Assembly (NCBI RefSeq): GCF_000176135.1
Contig: NZ_ACZN01000014.1
Span: 248,001-312,000 of the forward strand
DNA length: 64,000 nt
Reading direction: 5' to 3'
Source: Vibrio coralliilyticus ATCC BAA-450
GTDB lineage: Bacteria; Pseudomonadota; Gammaproteobacteria; Enterobacterales; Vibrionaceae
In this document: positions 43,821-51,588 of the stretch, one piece after another
How the letters are laid out: each line of letters starts with the position of its first letter
Numbering within the stretch: position 1 is the stretch's first letter
Program-made: the position numbers and the translations under genes
The notes under the pieces: generated by a model
Databases searched by the model: none
What the model saw: the letters and a program-made list of their open reading frames with translations, nothing else
Told to the model about the DNA's origin: nothing

Positions 43821-43897
43821 GTACGGATACATTCCGTAATGATGATTATTGTAGTGCAAAGTTTGGACTTACACAATTTGTACGGAGGATCTACGGA
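43821..43897. promoter_or_regulatory. TACGGA operator boxes of the toxin-antitoxin operon
   Basis: TACGGA-TACAT-TCCGTA forms a perfect inverted repeat at 43822-43838, directly upstream of the antitoxin ribosome-binding site. Two further direct TACGGA boxes lie at 43881-43886 and 43892-43897, 11 bp apart. RHH antitoxins bind short boxes in tandem, so these are good candidates for autoregulatory sites. That they bind the antitoxin is inferred. Confidence 0.6.
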
Positions 43898-43941
43898 GGT
43901 GAAGAGACTAGACAACCGTAAACACGAAAACCAACGATGTA

Positions 43942-44152
43942 ATGAAAAATGTCACGCGTGTCGTAATTGAAGCTACTGGACGATTAGAAATGCCCTTCAT
44001 CCTTGCTTGTGTCCAAGCAAATCTACCCTATGTCATCGCTAATCTTTTGAGGATAAAAAATGTTCGCTGGGGCTATCGGACAAAGAGCTAAGAACGACCG
44101 TTTAGACGCTGCGCTTATTGCCCACTATGCTGAAAAATTCAGCCTGAGTTAA
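43942..44152 (+). pseudogene. Fragment of an IS110-family transposase
   Basis: The first frame reads VIEATGRLEMPFILACVQANLPYVIAN and, after a one-base shift near 44058, FAGAIGQRAKNDRLDAALIAHYAE. Together they match the N-terminal DEDD domain of IS110-type transposases, where ATG.LE, A.G...NP and AKTDRIDA..LA.FAE segments are conserved. Start, C-terminal domain and element ends are missing. It lies about 100 bases outside the first dif-like site and marks older insertion activity. Confidence 0.6.
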
Positions 44153-44250
44153 CCGAGCAAAAAAGCCGAAAAAATACGATGCTAAAAAAAGGGTACCAAA
44201 CAGCTAGCTCATTGACTTGTTTAGTGTGAAGTTATGGCATTACATTCATT

Positions 44251-44278
44251 ATTTAACATAATGTACGTAATACGCACT
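44251..44278 (-). other. dif: dif-like XerC/XerD recombination site 1 (6-bp centre)
   Basis: Read on the minus strand the site is XerC arm AGTGCGTATTA, centre CGTACA, XerD arm TTATGTTAAAT. The V. cholerae chromosome 1 dif has arms AGTGCGCATTA and TTATGTTAAAT around a 6-bp centre, so this differs by one base in one arm only. The correct 6-bp centre suggests a functional chromosome-dimer resolution site used as the attachment site of the filamentous phage next to it. If so, the window is close to a replication terminus. Confidence 0.9.
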
Positions 44279-44621
44279 GAGTAATTACTCCATTCGGGCT
44301 GCTAATCCACATAGCCAAGCCTCCGCAAGCCATTGATATTCCTTGTAAACCGCGCCCGTTAAACTTTTTTGCGATGCTTTCCCACATCGCTTTGATGTCC
44401 GGATTGTCGTTGCGATCAGCGTGACAACCTAATAAAGCTAACTCTGGGTCAATTCCTGAATTCTCCGCAAGAAAAACTGCTTCTGAATCAGAGATATACC
44501 GACGTCCTTTGCGCATTTCACTGATTCTAGACGCCTTTACATTAAGGTCGTGCGCTATTTGTTTGTCTTGTACGTAGTTTTGAGCCTTTTTATAGGCATC
44601 TAACAGCTGACTTTGATACAT
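44253..44621 (-). CDS. DUF3693-type phage repressor-like protein
   Basis: The 122-residue protein has an N-terminal helix-turn-helix (QIAHDLNVKASRISEMRKGRRYISDSEAVFLAENSGIDPELALLG) of the DUF3693 type found in Vibrio filamentous phages. It is divergent from the replication genes, in the position of RstR. Three palindromes lie between them and are the likely operators. The last codons and the stop are encoded by dif-like site 1, so the C-terminus (CVLRTLC) is formed by the attachment-site junction and may differ in the circular phage. Confidence 0.75.
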   Translation of the reverse strand: MYQSQLLDAYKKAQNYVQDKQIAHDLNVKASRISEMRKGRRYISDSEAVFLAENSGIDPELALLGCHADRNDNPDIKAMWESIAKKFNGRGLQGISMACGGLAMWISSPNGVITQCVLRTLC

Positions 44622-44657
44622 AGCAATTTCTCCTTTACCTCGATTTTAGCTTATTAA

Positions 44658-44718
44658 TTACGGATTTTCGTATCTTGCAGTTACGATTTTCCGTAATTAG
44701 ACTTACGAAAAATCGTAA
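44658..44718. promoter_or_regulatory. Three operator palindromes between repressor and replication genes
   Basis: Three related 15-16-bp palindromes occur: TTACGGATTTTCGTA (44658-44672), TTACGATTTTCCGTAA (44681-44696) and TTACGAAAAATCGTAA (44703-44718). Their centres are about 22-23 bp apart, two helical turns, like the operator sets of phage repressors. They lie between the two divergent starts and can control both promoters. Confidence 0.75.
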
Positions 44719-44744
44719 TTCACAGAGCCTGTTTGGAGAACTCC

Positions 44745-44969
44745 ATGAGCTTCGCTGCTAAACCCACTCGTAAGAATCCTGTCTACTTCGAGCATCACTC
44801 GGATGGCTTCTGGTGTTCGATTGATGGGATGCCGGAATACTTCAAATCCAAACATGAAATGTATCTCTATGCGTGTGAATCAGACCGAGAACTGATTGAA
44901 ATCACGCACGAAAATGAGCCTGAACTTCGTGCCAATGGTGCTTTTGATCGAGTGTTCCGTGATGAATAG
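44745..44969 (+). CDS. Small phage protein upstream of rep (74 aa)
   Basis: The start at 44745 has GGAG six bases upstream; the longer frame begins with TTG. The sequence has an aromatic patch (NPVYFEHHSDGFWCSIDGMPEYF) and an acidic C-terminus. It is the first rightward gene after the operators and overlaps the rep start by eight bases. I do not recognise a domain; the position suggests a replication or regulatory accessory role. Confidence 0.6.
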   Translation: MSFAAKPTRKNPVYFEHHSDGFWCSIDGMPEYFKSKHEMYLYACESDRELIEITHENEPELRANGAFDRVFRDE

Positions 44970-46221
44970 AACTGTAATCGACTATGTGAGCTTTTCAGGT
45001 TCCCCGCTTCTTTTGGAACGCTGCAAGGAAATGGCGAAGCAACGTTTCTGCCTTGAGCAAATCAACGAGTTTGAATCTCAAAATGCGGTGGCTATCAAGC
45101 ATCGAGAGCAAACCAAAATCATGCACTTTGCCGAAAACTTGGCTCAGGTCTTAGGCTGTGTCGAGTCTGAAAACTTCGCCAATCGCGACCTGTATTTTGC
45201 GGCCATTGATAAGGAGTTGGTTAACGCTGATTTGGTGGTCAACACAGACGTATCTTTTAACGAATGTTACCAGCACCTGATCTCAAACATCGGTATCGAT
45301 ATGCTCGATACCCTTTGTCACGGTGAAGTCGAATCGTTTCTTGAATTGCTCGAAAACGAAATCAGCTATGAGAAAAACAATGTCTGGACTATGGAACGTC
45401 GAGGTGGTTTTTCAGGATACCGCTATTCTGCAAAGCTTCTTTGCAATGGTACTCAAGCTGGCTTAGTCGCTTGGGGTGCCGCGAACTTTGGCTATTACGT
45501 GTCGTTTTCCGGTAAAGGCTGTGAGGCCATCAACATGGAAGCGCTACATAAGGCATTAAAACAAATGGTCGGCACAAAGCTCACTCGTGTAGACCTAGCT
45601 CTGGATGATCTTCAAGGCAACGTATCGATTGAAGATATCAAACAGAAATACATCGATGGTGAGTTTATCACTCGCGGTACGCCTCCTAGTTGGGGCGAGT
45701 TCTGGGGCGGTAAAGGCATGAGTAAAGAAGACCGTAAGAAATGTGGTTTAGTGCCTGATTCTGGGCATACGTTCTATGTCGGTGCTCGTGAAAACGGAAA
45801 GGTATTCCGCGCCTATGACAAGGCGGCTCAAATGAAATGTGAAGAGTATCCCAACTGGAACCGCTTTGAAGTCCAGATAGGAAACCGTTACAGGGTAATT
45901 CCACTCGATATTCTAATCGAACCTGATCCGTATTTTGCAGGTGCATACCCTGCCCTTGCCTCTCTGATTGATGACGTCGAACCCATCCGGATTTCGACCA
46001 CCAAGATTCAATTTATGACCTCATTTGAAAATGCGGTTAAACACGCTCGCGTTCAGTACGGGAAGCTGGTCAATGCCATGCGCCAACTGTACGACGACGA
46101 TGCACACATACTCGAAACCCTCACTAAGGGGCTCGAATTAACAGACATCCCCGACCGCATTAACTTTCCAGTCGGTCGGGACTTCCATCTAGAAAAAACT
46201 GGAGAAATATTATGCCATTAA
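44962..46221 (+). CDS. Filamentous phage replication initiation protein (RstA/pII-like, Rep_trans type)
   Basis: The 419-residue protein resembles RstA-type initiators of Vibrio filamentous phages. Replication-initiation-factor segments include GLVAWGAANFGYYVSFSGKGC, LTRVDLALDDLQG, and TFYVGARENGKVFRAYDKAAQ followed by NWNRFEVQI. These proteins nick the double-stranded form to start rolling-circle replication. The start is ATG at 44962 inside the end of the previous gene; the frame upstream of it is that gene's shadow. Confidence 0.88.
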   Translation: MNRTVIDYVSFSGSPLLLERCKEMAKQRFCLEQINEFESQNAVAIKHREQTKIMHFAENLAQVLGCVESENFANRDLYFAAIDKELVNADLVVNTDVSFNECYQHLISNIGIDMLDTLCHGEVESFLELLENEISYEKNNVWTMERRGGFSGYRYSAKLLCNGTQAGLVAWGAANFGYYVSFSGKGCEAINMEALHKALKQMVGTKLTRVDLALDDLQGNVSIEDIKQKYIDGEFITRGTPPSWGEFWGGKGMSKEDRKKCGLVPDSGHTFYVGARENGKVFRAYDKAAQMKCEEYPNWNRFEVQIGNRYRVIPLDILIEPDPYFAGAYPALASLIDDVEPIRISTTKIQFMTSFENAVKHARVQYGKLVNAMRQLYDDDAHILETLTKGLELTDIPDRINFPVGRDFHLEKTGEILCH

Positions 46222-46526
46222 CAGTTGTTGTCATCGGTTGTGAACACTCTCAAGGTCTATCCAAAAAGGATGACCGTCCTTACAACTTTGCACAGGTGAA
46301 CTACCTCGCTCCTAATGAAGGCTGGAAATCAGAAAAAGGCGAATGTAAGCCTGTGGGTCTGGTTCAAAAGCAAATTGCCATGAACCCTAACCCGTCTCTG
46401 GTCGCTGCGTTTAAGGAGCTGGAAACGCAATTTCCAATGACGTGTGAGCTTCATCTTGATGCTGACCCTCAGAATCCGGCACGAAACATTGTTGTCGATA
46501 TCAAGCCATTTAGTGGCAAGGCTTAA
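46212..46526 (+). CDS. Phage single-stranded DNA-binding protein (RstB/pV-like)
   Basis: The 104-residue protein follows rep with a 10-base overlap, as gene V/rstB does in related phages. It is beta-rich, with VVVIGCEHSQGLSKKDDRPYNFAQVNYLAP and a C-terminal strand NIVVDIKPFSGKA. The size, position and KKDDRPYNFAQV segment fit the ssDNA-binding proteins that coat the viral strand before export. Assignment rests on context and general resemblance. Confidence 0.7.
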   Translation: MPLTVVVIGCEHSQGLSKKDDRPYNFAQVNYLAPNEGWKSEKGECKPVGLVQKQIAMNPNPSLVAAFKELETQFPMTCELHLDADPQNPARNIVVDIKPFSGKA

Positions 46527-46529
46527 CGC

Positions 46530-46754
46530 ATGGCTAAGTGTGTAATCGAACATAGCGGGTATTTCATCAGCTCACCGAATCTGTGCGATTACATGATTTT
46601 GACCGCTGAGGAAGTCAACCAGCTAACGCAGACTGTCTCAGGGTCACTCACTATCGATTCTGACCTTTATCAACTTGTTTCGGGGTATCTATTGCTTTCG
46701 TTTGTATCGGGTCACGTACTGGGAAGAATCGTAAAAACTATGGGGCGTAGATAG
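46530..46754 (+). CDS. Small phage membrane protein, possible minor coat (74 aa)
   Basis: The protein has one hydrophobic C-terminal segment (LYQLVSGYLLLSFVSGHVLGRIV) after a soluble N-terminus. It lies between the ssDNA-binding protein and the major coat gene, where pVII/pIX-type minor coat proteins sit in other filamentous phages. A function is inferred from position only. Confidence 0.6.
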   Translation: MAKCVIEHSGYFISSPNLCDYMILTAEEVNQLTQTVSGSLTIDSDLYQLVSGYLLLSFVSGHVLGRIVKTMGRR

Positions 46755-46788
46755 CCCTAAACAACTCACTAACAACGGAAATATCACT

Positions 46789-47013
46789 ATGAAATATCTA
46801 AATACAGCTAAGAAATACGCATCAAAAGTAGCAATCGCAGGCGGTGCGCTTTTCGCTTCTGCTTCTGCATTTGCGAATGAAAACCCTATAACTAAGGCAA
46901 TTAATGATGCCATTGCTGCGGGTACGTCCAACTACTCACTTGTTGTTGTCGGCTTGATTGGTCTTGCTGCTCTTGCCTTTGGTCTAGGACGTATTACTGG
47001 CGGTATGCGCTAA
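46789..47013 (+). CDS. Major coat protein (pVIII/Cep-like) precursor
   Basis: The 74-residue precursor has a signal peptide ending SASAFA. The mature protein of about 44 residues is acidic-to-neutral at the start (NENPITKAINDAIAAG). A single hydrophobic helix (LVVVGLIGLAALAFGLG) and a short basic tail (RITGGMR) follow, as required for DNA contact in the virion. This is the classical filamentous-phage major coat layout. Confidence 0.9.
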   Translation: MKYLNTAKKYASKVAIAGGALFASASAFANENPITKAINDAIAAGTSNYSLVVVGLIGLAALAFGLGRITGGMR

Positions 47014-47022
47014 GGGGTTCTC

Positions 47023-47121
47023 ATGGTTAGCCTAGTGTCGGACGTTGTAACGATTATTTTGGCTGTATCTGTTTTTATGGCGTTCCTCTACGGCTTTTAT
47101 ACTGGTGTTAACGCCTCCTAA
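47023..47121 (+). CDS. Tiny phage membrane protein, pVII/pIX-like (32 aa)
   Basis: An AAGGGG-preceded ATG opens 32 codons encoding one membrane helix (VVTIILAVSVFMAFLYGFY) and the tail TGVNAS. The size and position after the major coat gene match pVII/pIX minor coat proteins. Its stop codon falls inside the loop of the following terminator hairpin. Confidence 0.6.
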   Translation: MVSLVSDVVTIILAVSVFMAFLYGFYTGVNAS

Positions 47122-47137
47122 TTCGGGGGCGTTTTTT
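47110..47137 (+). terminator. Central phage terminator after the coat genes
   Basis: AACGCCTCC and GGGGGCGTT pair over nine positions (one G-T) around TAATTC and are followed by TTTT. Filamentous phages have a strong terminator directly after the major coat gene, so coat protein is made in excess over pIII and later genes. The position here is the same. Confidence 0.85.
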
Positions 47138-47152
47138 CTTCTAGGTTCTTCT

Positions 47153-48493
47153 ATGCGTAGCGCAATCAACACTCTTCTAGTTATCTTCTCTCTTATGGTT
47201 GCCGTGCTCGTTTCTGTTTCTGCTAAGGCTTCGTGTGCTATCGGTATCGAGCGTGAAGGAGTGTCTTGGGATTGGAGTAAGTACGGTAATGCTCCGTACG
47301 TTTGCGGTAACTCGTGTAAGTCTGTCCTTAAAGATGTATCCGTCTGCTTTCCTGATGCTGAACGATGCACTGGTGATTTCATAACAGACGGTAATGCATG
47401 TCCTGATAGTGATGGCATGGTCGCAGGGGGTGACTTCCCTGAACCCGATAACGGCGGCGGTGATAACGGTGGTGGTGACAATGGCGGTGGCGATGATGAT
47501 TGTCTCGGTGGTGTTTGTGCTTACCCTGCTGATATTCGTTCTTTGCACGATGCGATTAATTACGCTGAGGAATCAAGTTTTAACGTTGCAGGTGAGGCAG
47601 CTACTGGTCTCAAAAGGACTCAAATTCTTTCTGTCCGTGCTGGGATTGTCGGTGCTAATTACACCAAAAGATTGCTCGATAAGTTAGATCAAGTTCGCAC
47701 AGAACATTTTGCTGATATGGATGCTGCCTTGAATACCATCAAGGTTAAGACCAATTCCATTGAAAGCAAGATGGACAGCATCAATACCAAGGTCAATACA
47801 ATTGCGACTAGCACAAGTAGTGCCGCTACTAATCTCCAGCAAATCAATCAAAAGCTCGATGGTTTAGGTTCTACGGACTATTCAAGCGTTCTAAGTAGCA
47901 TCAATAATCAAATTGGTTCCCTTAACAGCTCTATCTATGGAGCTGCAACCAACACTCAGAACGTCATTAACAATCAGACCAGCTCTTTAAACAACACCAT
48001 TACAGGTATGGGGAATAACCTCACCAGTGCGATTTATAACAGTGCAACCATGTTTGGTTCCAATAACGATGTTAAGGCTGCGGTCGAGGGTCTAGGTTCT
48101 GGCATTAGCGATATTGCTAAGGGGGTCGGAGATATCAAAGACGGCCTGTCTACTGGTGACTATTCACATCGTGCACCAGAGGGTGAAATTGACTTCGTGG
48201 ATATGCCTTTGTATCAGCCTAGTGCTATTGAGGAACTAGAGGCTGAAGCAAAGGAACTTGGGGCTCAATACGATGAGAAGGTCAAAGAATTTAAGAACGT
48301 GTTTAGTCTTGATGAGTCTCGCCTTAAGGTTGGTGAGTTTAACGACCATGCTATGCAGTTCACCATTGCGAACGGCCAAACAGTAACAGGTAAGTCTGCG
48401 GTCTTTCCAGCTCTGGTCGATGTCGCTCCTTGGATTGCCGCCGCGATTCTCTTTGTTGCTATTCTTGCTGGCGTTCGTCAGCTAGGGAACTGA
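47153..48493 (+). CDS. pIII-like phage adsorption protein
   Basis: The 446-residue protein has a signal peptide (to VSAKAS) and a cysteine-containing N-terminal domain (about residues 27-95). A glycine/aspartate linker with tandem GGGDN units comes next, then a long helical region rich in N, S and T. A single C-terminal membrane anchor (VAPWIAAAILFVAILAGVRQL) follows. This is the modular pIII/OrfU architecture: receptor-binding domain, flexible linker, anchor. The N-terminal domain determines the host receptor. The start at 47153 is the first ATG leading directly into the signal peptide. Confidence 0.85.
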   Translation: MRSAINTLLVIFSLMVAVLVSVSAKASCAIGIEREGVSWDWSKYGNAPYVCGNSCKSVLKDVSVCFPDAERCTGDFITDGNACPDSDGMVAGGDFPEPDNGGGDNGGGDNGGGDDDCLGGVCAYPADIRSLHDAINYAEESSFNVAGEAATGLKRTQILSVRAGIVGANYTKRLLDKLDQVRTEHFADMDAALNTIKVKTNSIESKMDSINTKVNTIATSTSSAATNLQQINQKLDGLGSTDYSSVLSSINNQIGSLNSSIYGAATNTQNVINNQTSSLNNTITGMGNNLTSAIYNSATMFGSNNDVKAAVEGLGSGISDIAKGVGDIKDGLSTGDYSHRAPEGEIDFVDMPLYQPSAIEELEAEAKELGAQYDEKVKEFKNVFSLDESRLKVGEFNDHAMQFTIANGQTVTGKSAVFPALVDVAPWIAAAILFVAILAGVRQLGN

Positions 48494-48494
48494 T

Positions 48495-48839
48495 ATGGAA
48501 TTCATTTTATCTCTTCTTCAAGGTCTAGGCGATGCTGGTCAAACGGTGGTTGATTTCTTTTCCAACGTACCTAACTGGTTCGAGCAATTGTTCATCTATC
48601 TCAATGCTTGGTACGTAAAGATTCGTCTCTACATGCTCATTAAGTACGTTGAAATGTCTTATCGCACTGCTGAATTTTTGCTAAACGAAATCGGCTTTGC
48701 TGAGTTCATTATTTCCGCCTTCAATGCCTTACCTAGTGAAATTCGTTACTACGCTTTTCTGTTCAAGATACCTCAAGCAATTAACGTTTATTTCAACTTT
48801 CTAGCGACTGGCTTTGTTATGAAAATGTCGAGGTTATAA
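48495..48839 (+). CDS. Minor coat protein pVI-like (DUF2523)
   Basis: The 114-residue protein lies one base after the pIII gene and ahead of zot, the position of gene VI. It has an amphipathic start (FILSLLQGLGDAGQTVVDFFSNVPNWF), a central helix, and a hydrophobic end. This layout is typical of DUF2523/pVI proteins that cap the virion with pIII. Confidence 0.75.
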   Translation: MEFILSLLQGLGDAGQTVVDFFSNVPNWFEQLFIYLNAWYVKIRLYMLIKYVEMSYRTAEFLLNEIGFAEFIISAFNALPSEIRYYAFLFKIPQAINVYFNFLATGFVMKMSRL

Positions 48840-48843
48840 CGCT

Positions 48844-50205
48844 ATGGCCATACGTATTAGAACTGGCGCTAACGGTTCATACAAATCTTCTTATGTCTCC
48901 TATTTTACGGTGCTTGAGGCTCTGAAAGCGGGTCGCGTAGTGGTGACAAACATCCAAGGCATGGCACCACTTCACATCATGGAAGAGCGCTTAGATATTA
49001 AGTTTCCATCAACCTCTAAATTGATTCGTATATCGAGCAAAAATGAGCGTGGTTTGGAGCTTTGGCAATACTTCTTTTGTTGGGCGCCTTTGGGGGCTTT
49101 GATAGTCATTGATGAATGTCAGGATATCTATTCGCCGAAGGTTGGCTTTGATATCAAAAAGATTCGTTACAGGCCGCTACAAGAATTCCTTCCAAACCTT
49201 CCTGATGGTTATGAAGACTTTTTCAACTCTCGTTATGTGCCTGTCAATATGGAAGAGTTAGACCCTTGCGATATCGATGATTGTGGTCATGCAGAGTACG
49301 ACCAGGACGGACGAATTATTTATCCGTTCACCTTCAATGAGGGGTTCATGCGTCATCGACATTACAACTGGGATATTGAACTCTTGTCACCCGATTGGAA
49401 GCAGATAGACTCGGGCATCAAGGCGTGTGCAGAAGAGTGCTTCTTCCATAAAGGTCGTGATGGTTTCTTTTGGACTAAGCGTAAACCTTACATTTTCCGG
49501 CATGATAAGAGCGTTACGACACCTTCCATTCCAAAAGGCTCTCATCCTAATTTGACCGACCAAAAAATTCCTTTGGATGCGTTCCTTCTCTACAAGTCGA
49601 CAACGACTGGTAAAGCACAATCATCCGGTCAGATGAACATCGTTTTTCGCAGCCCTAAGTTTATAGCGGTGTGCTTACTTTTTATTTTTTGTGTGGGGTA
49701 CATGGTATATGGAATATCCGATTTGGTTGATCGTTACTCTGAGGAAGATTCGCAACCGGAAGCGACGGAAGTTTCGTCTTCCGATTCCTCAAAAGCTAAT
49801 CAATCTGGTGAAAAGGGTGCTCAAAGCAATGCTTCTTTATCTGATGGTGGGAATCGGGATTCGTCTAACACTGGTCCCTCTAATCCAGATGCTCGTTTAG
49901 CAGTTCTTCGGAATATGTTGGGTATGTATGACGTCCAATCTTTGTACTACACGGGGCATTCCACAAAACGCTCTGATAAGGGCTTTGACTTCTTTGTCAC
50001 ACTGGAGGCCGTAACACCGCTTGGAACTTATCACATCACCGATTCGTTTCTGGCCGCTAACGATATCAAGTACGTTCACTATGATGATTGCTTCCTGAAA
50101 CTGACCAAACAGGCCGTTAACCTCAACGTCTTTTGCAAACCAGTTCAGAGAGAGACTCTAGAACGCCTCCCTGATTCTGGTTCACCTGAAATTAAACTCT
50201 TTTAA
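48844..50205 (+). CDS. zot: Zot/pI-family phage assembly ATPase
   Basis: The 453-residue protein begins with the Zot domain. Walker A RTGANGSYKSSY is near residues 6-16, and LIVIDECQDIYSPK is the Walker B segment near residue 88-100. A single membrane helix (FIAVCLLFIFCVGYMVYGI) lies at about 272-292, followed by a serine-rich periplasmic linker and C-terminal domain. pI/Zot drives virion extrusion through the envelope. No pIV secretin gene is present, as in CTX-type phages that use the host type II secretin. Confidence 0.92.
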   Translation: MAIRIRTGANGSYKSSYVSYFTVLEALKAGRVVVTNIQGMAPLHIMEERLDIKFPSTSKLIRISSKNERGLELWQYFFCWAPLGALIVIDECQDIYSPKVGFDIKKIRYRPLQEFLPNLPDGYEDFFNSRYVPVNMEELDPCDIDDCGHAEYDQDGRIIYPFTFNEGFMRHRHYNWDIELLSPDWKQIDSGIKACAEECFFHKGRDGFFWTKRKPYIFRHDKSVTTPSIPKGSHPNLTDQKIPLDAFLLYKSTTTGKAQSSGQMNIVFRSPKFIAVCLLFIFCVGYMVYGISDLVDRYSEEDSQPEATEVSSSDSSKANQSGEKGAQSNASLSDGGNRDSSNTGPSNPDARLAVLRNMLGMYDVQSLYYTGHSTKRSDKGFDFFVTLEAVTPLGTYHITDSFLAANDIKYVHYDDCFLKLTKQAVNLNVFCKPVQRETLERLPDSGSPEIKLF

Positions 50206-50214
50206 GGATCTCCT

Positions 50215-50409
50215 ATGGAAACCATCACTTTTACTGAAGCAGAAATTGAGTTCATCATTGAATCGTTCTTCCTTTATAGCTTTGCTGGCGTAACCGCTGC
50301 ATTGCTTTTCTATGATGGCGTAATGTGGCTACTTGGAGAGTCGGCCAGATTAGTCAAATCTCGTATCAAGAACATTTCTACTGATACTGCTCGCCGCAAT
50401 GTCGAGTAA
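50215..50409 (+). CDS. Small phage membrane protein after zot (64 aa)
   Basis: The protein has an acidic N-terminus, one membrane segment (FFLYSFAGVTAALLFYDGVMWLL) and a basic C-terminus. GGA lies before the ATG, nine bases after the zot stop, so it belongs to the same transcript. No family is recognised. Confidence 0.55.
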   Translation: METITFTEAEIEFIIESFFLYSFAGVTAALLFYDGVMWLLGESARLVKSRIKNISTDTARRNVE

Positions 50410-50484
50410 GCGAAGCGTCCGAGACTGAGGAAGCAAAAATCCTCATTGTTTATTAGAAGTGCGTTCACACAGGAGTTTCAACAC

Positions 50485-50685
50485 ATGGTTAAAATAGTTA
50501 ATTCATCTCTAGCTAAAAATAGTCGCTCTGTTTCTTGTTCTCGTTGTTTAGGTCCTTTGACTACTGATGATACGTTTCGCTTGCTTTCTGCTTGTAAGTC
50601 TTGCAGAGATAAATATAAGGCTCATGTTAGAAGTGCGATGATCAACTGTGCTCATGACTATCTCTTTAATGTTAGGCGCCCTTAG
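50485..50685 (+). CDS. Small protein with two CxxC pairs, possible zinc ribbon (66 aa)
   Basis: The start at 50485 follows AGGAG by nine bases. CSRCLGPL and CKSCRDKY form two CxxC pairs 27 residues apart, and the protein is otherwise basic. This is the spacing of a small treble-clef or zinc-ribbon nucleic-acid-binding protein. It may be a phage regulator comparable in position to late small genes of Vibrio phages. The function is unknown. Confidence 0.5.
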   Translation: MVKIVNSSLAKNSRSVSCSRCLGPLTTDDTFRLLSACKSCRDKYKAHVRSAMINCAHDYLFNVRRP

Positions 50686-51103
50686 TGCGCAGATAGCCCC
50701 TGTCACTTGTGACGCTCTAGCCCCGCAGGGAAAAGCTCACTCGATATAGGTTAAGGGAGTGATTCACTTCACTGAGCGAAAACGCGCGAAGCGCCACTCC
50801 CCTACCTGAAACCACAAAATCACACCTCCTTCCTGCCAAGATCGGCCTTCCAGAGACTATCAACACTAGTGGCGTTCAATGCCACTGCAACTCGACAAAC
50901 TCTCAGCACACTATCATTTGAGTGCCGAAAATGATTGCCCTTACAAACAGCAACAGCGAATAAGCGACGACGACGAAAACTGAGGAGGAGAAGCTTAGAG
51001 CTAGGTGCGTCAACGATTAATGCAATTGGTTTGATATTTAATCCTCTTTCATGTAGAACATTGCCAAAACCAATAATTAACCCACATCCATTAAGGAAAA
51101 TAG
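50686..51103. other. Phage intergenic region with multiple hairpins, possible viral-strand origin
   Basis: No gene is seen in these 418 bases. A tight hairpin GTCAC-TT-GTGAC lies at 50702-50713. A larger inverted repeat with arms GGGAGTG (50755-50761) and CACTCCC (50795-50801) encloses further short stems. Filamentous phages keep their replication origins and packaging signal in such a hairpin cluster. AGTGCGCA at 50689 resembles half of a XerC arm, but the other half-site is missing. Confidence 0.45.
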
Positions 51104-51571
51104 ATGTTTAAGTATGCATTAATGCTTTTGTTGTTGGCGTCAAATTTGGCTCATGCGGACTTAATAAAACCAGATGACACCCAAAATTGGACTGTTAGCG
51201 GATTAGCACACTACGTTAGATCAAAGGAAGATAAGTATTTCTCTGCGAATATCGTTTCTTGGGGAAACAACTCTTCAGTTGTGGCTTTTGTTGATGCTAA
51301 CGGTTTTTGTTACGCCAGTGATAAAAACAAGCTTAAGACCGTCAAAGTTAAGTATCAATGGGTGAAATTCATCCAGAAATGCTCTTCTAGTACTGCGTTT
51401 TGGCTTCCCCAATCCCAACGCGGTATTGAGTTTGTTAAACAGAGCTTCTCTGGAAATTCCGACGTTACTATTAGCTTCGACAGCAAGACATATACATTCT
51501 CAACCAAAAAATATACATCTGTTCGCCAGCGCTGGGAAAGGACTCAGAGCACTCTTGGTGATGCACTGTAG
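51104..51571 (+). CDS. Secreted hypothetical protein (155 aa)
   Basis: AAGGA upstream of the ATG and a clear signal peptide (MFKYALMLLLLASNLAHA) indicate an exported protein. The mature part is about 137 residues, with two cysteines near the middle (GFCYAS and QKCSSS), beta-rich and basic. I do not recognise the family. It is a cargo-like gene between the phage core and the three-gene operon; toxins occupy a similar place in CTX. That comparison is only positional. Confidence 0.6.
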   Translation: MFKYALMLLLLASNLAHADLIKPDDTQNWTVSGLAHYVRSKEDKYFSANIVSWGNNSSVVAFVDANGFCYASDKNKLKTVKVKYQWVKFIQKCSSSTAFWLPQSQRGIEFVKQSFSGNSDVTISFDSKTYTFSTKKYTSVRQRWERTQSTLGDAL

Positions 51572-51588
51572 GTCGGCGATTTGATACG

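Noticed and set aside
47456..47505. Tandem GGTGGTGAC-like DNA repeats as a possible minisatellite
   Set aside because: They encode the glycine-aspartate linker of the pIII-like protein and are explained by coding.
50689..50717. A fourth dif-like site beginning AGTGCGCA
   Set aside because: Only about 8 of 11 XerC-arm positions match and no XerD arm follows, so it cannot be called a site.
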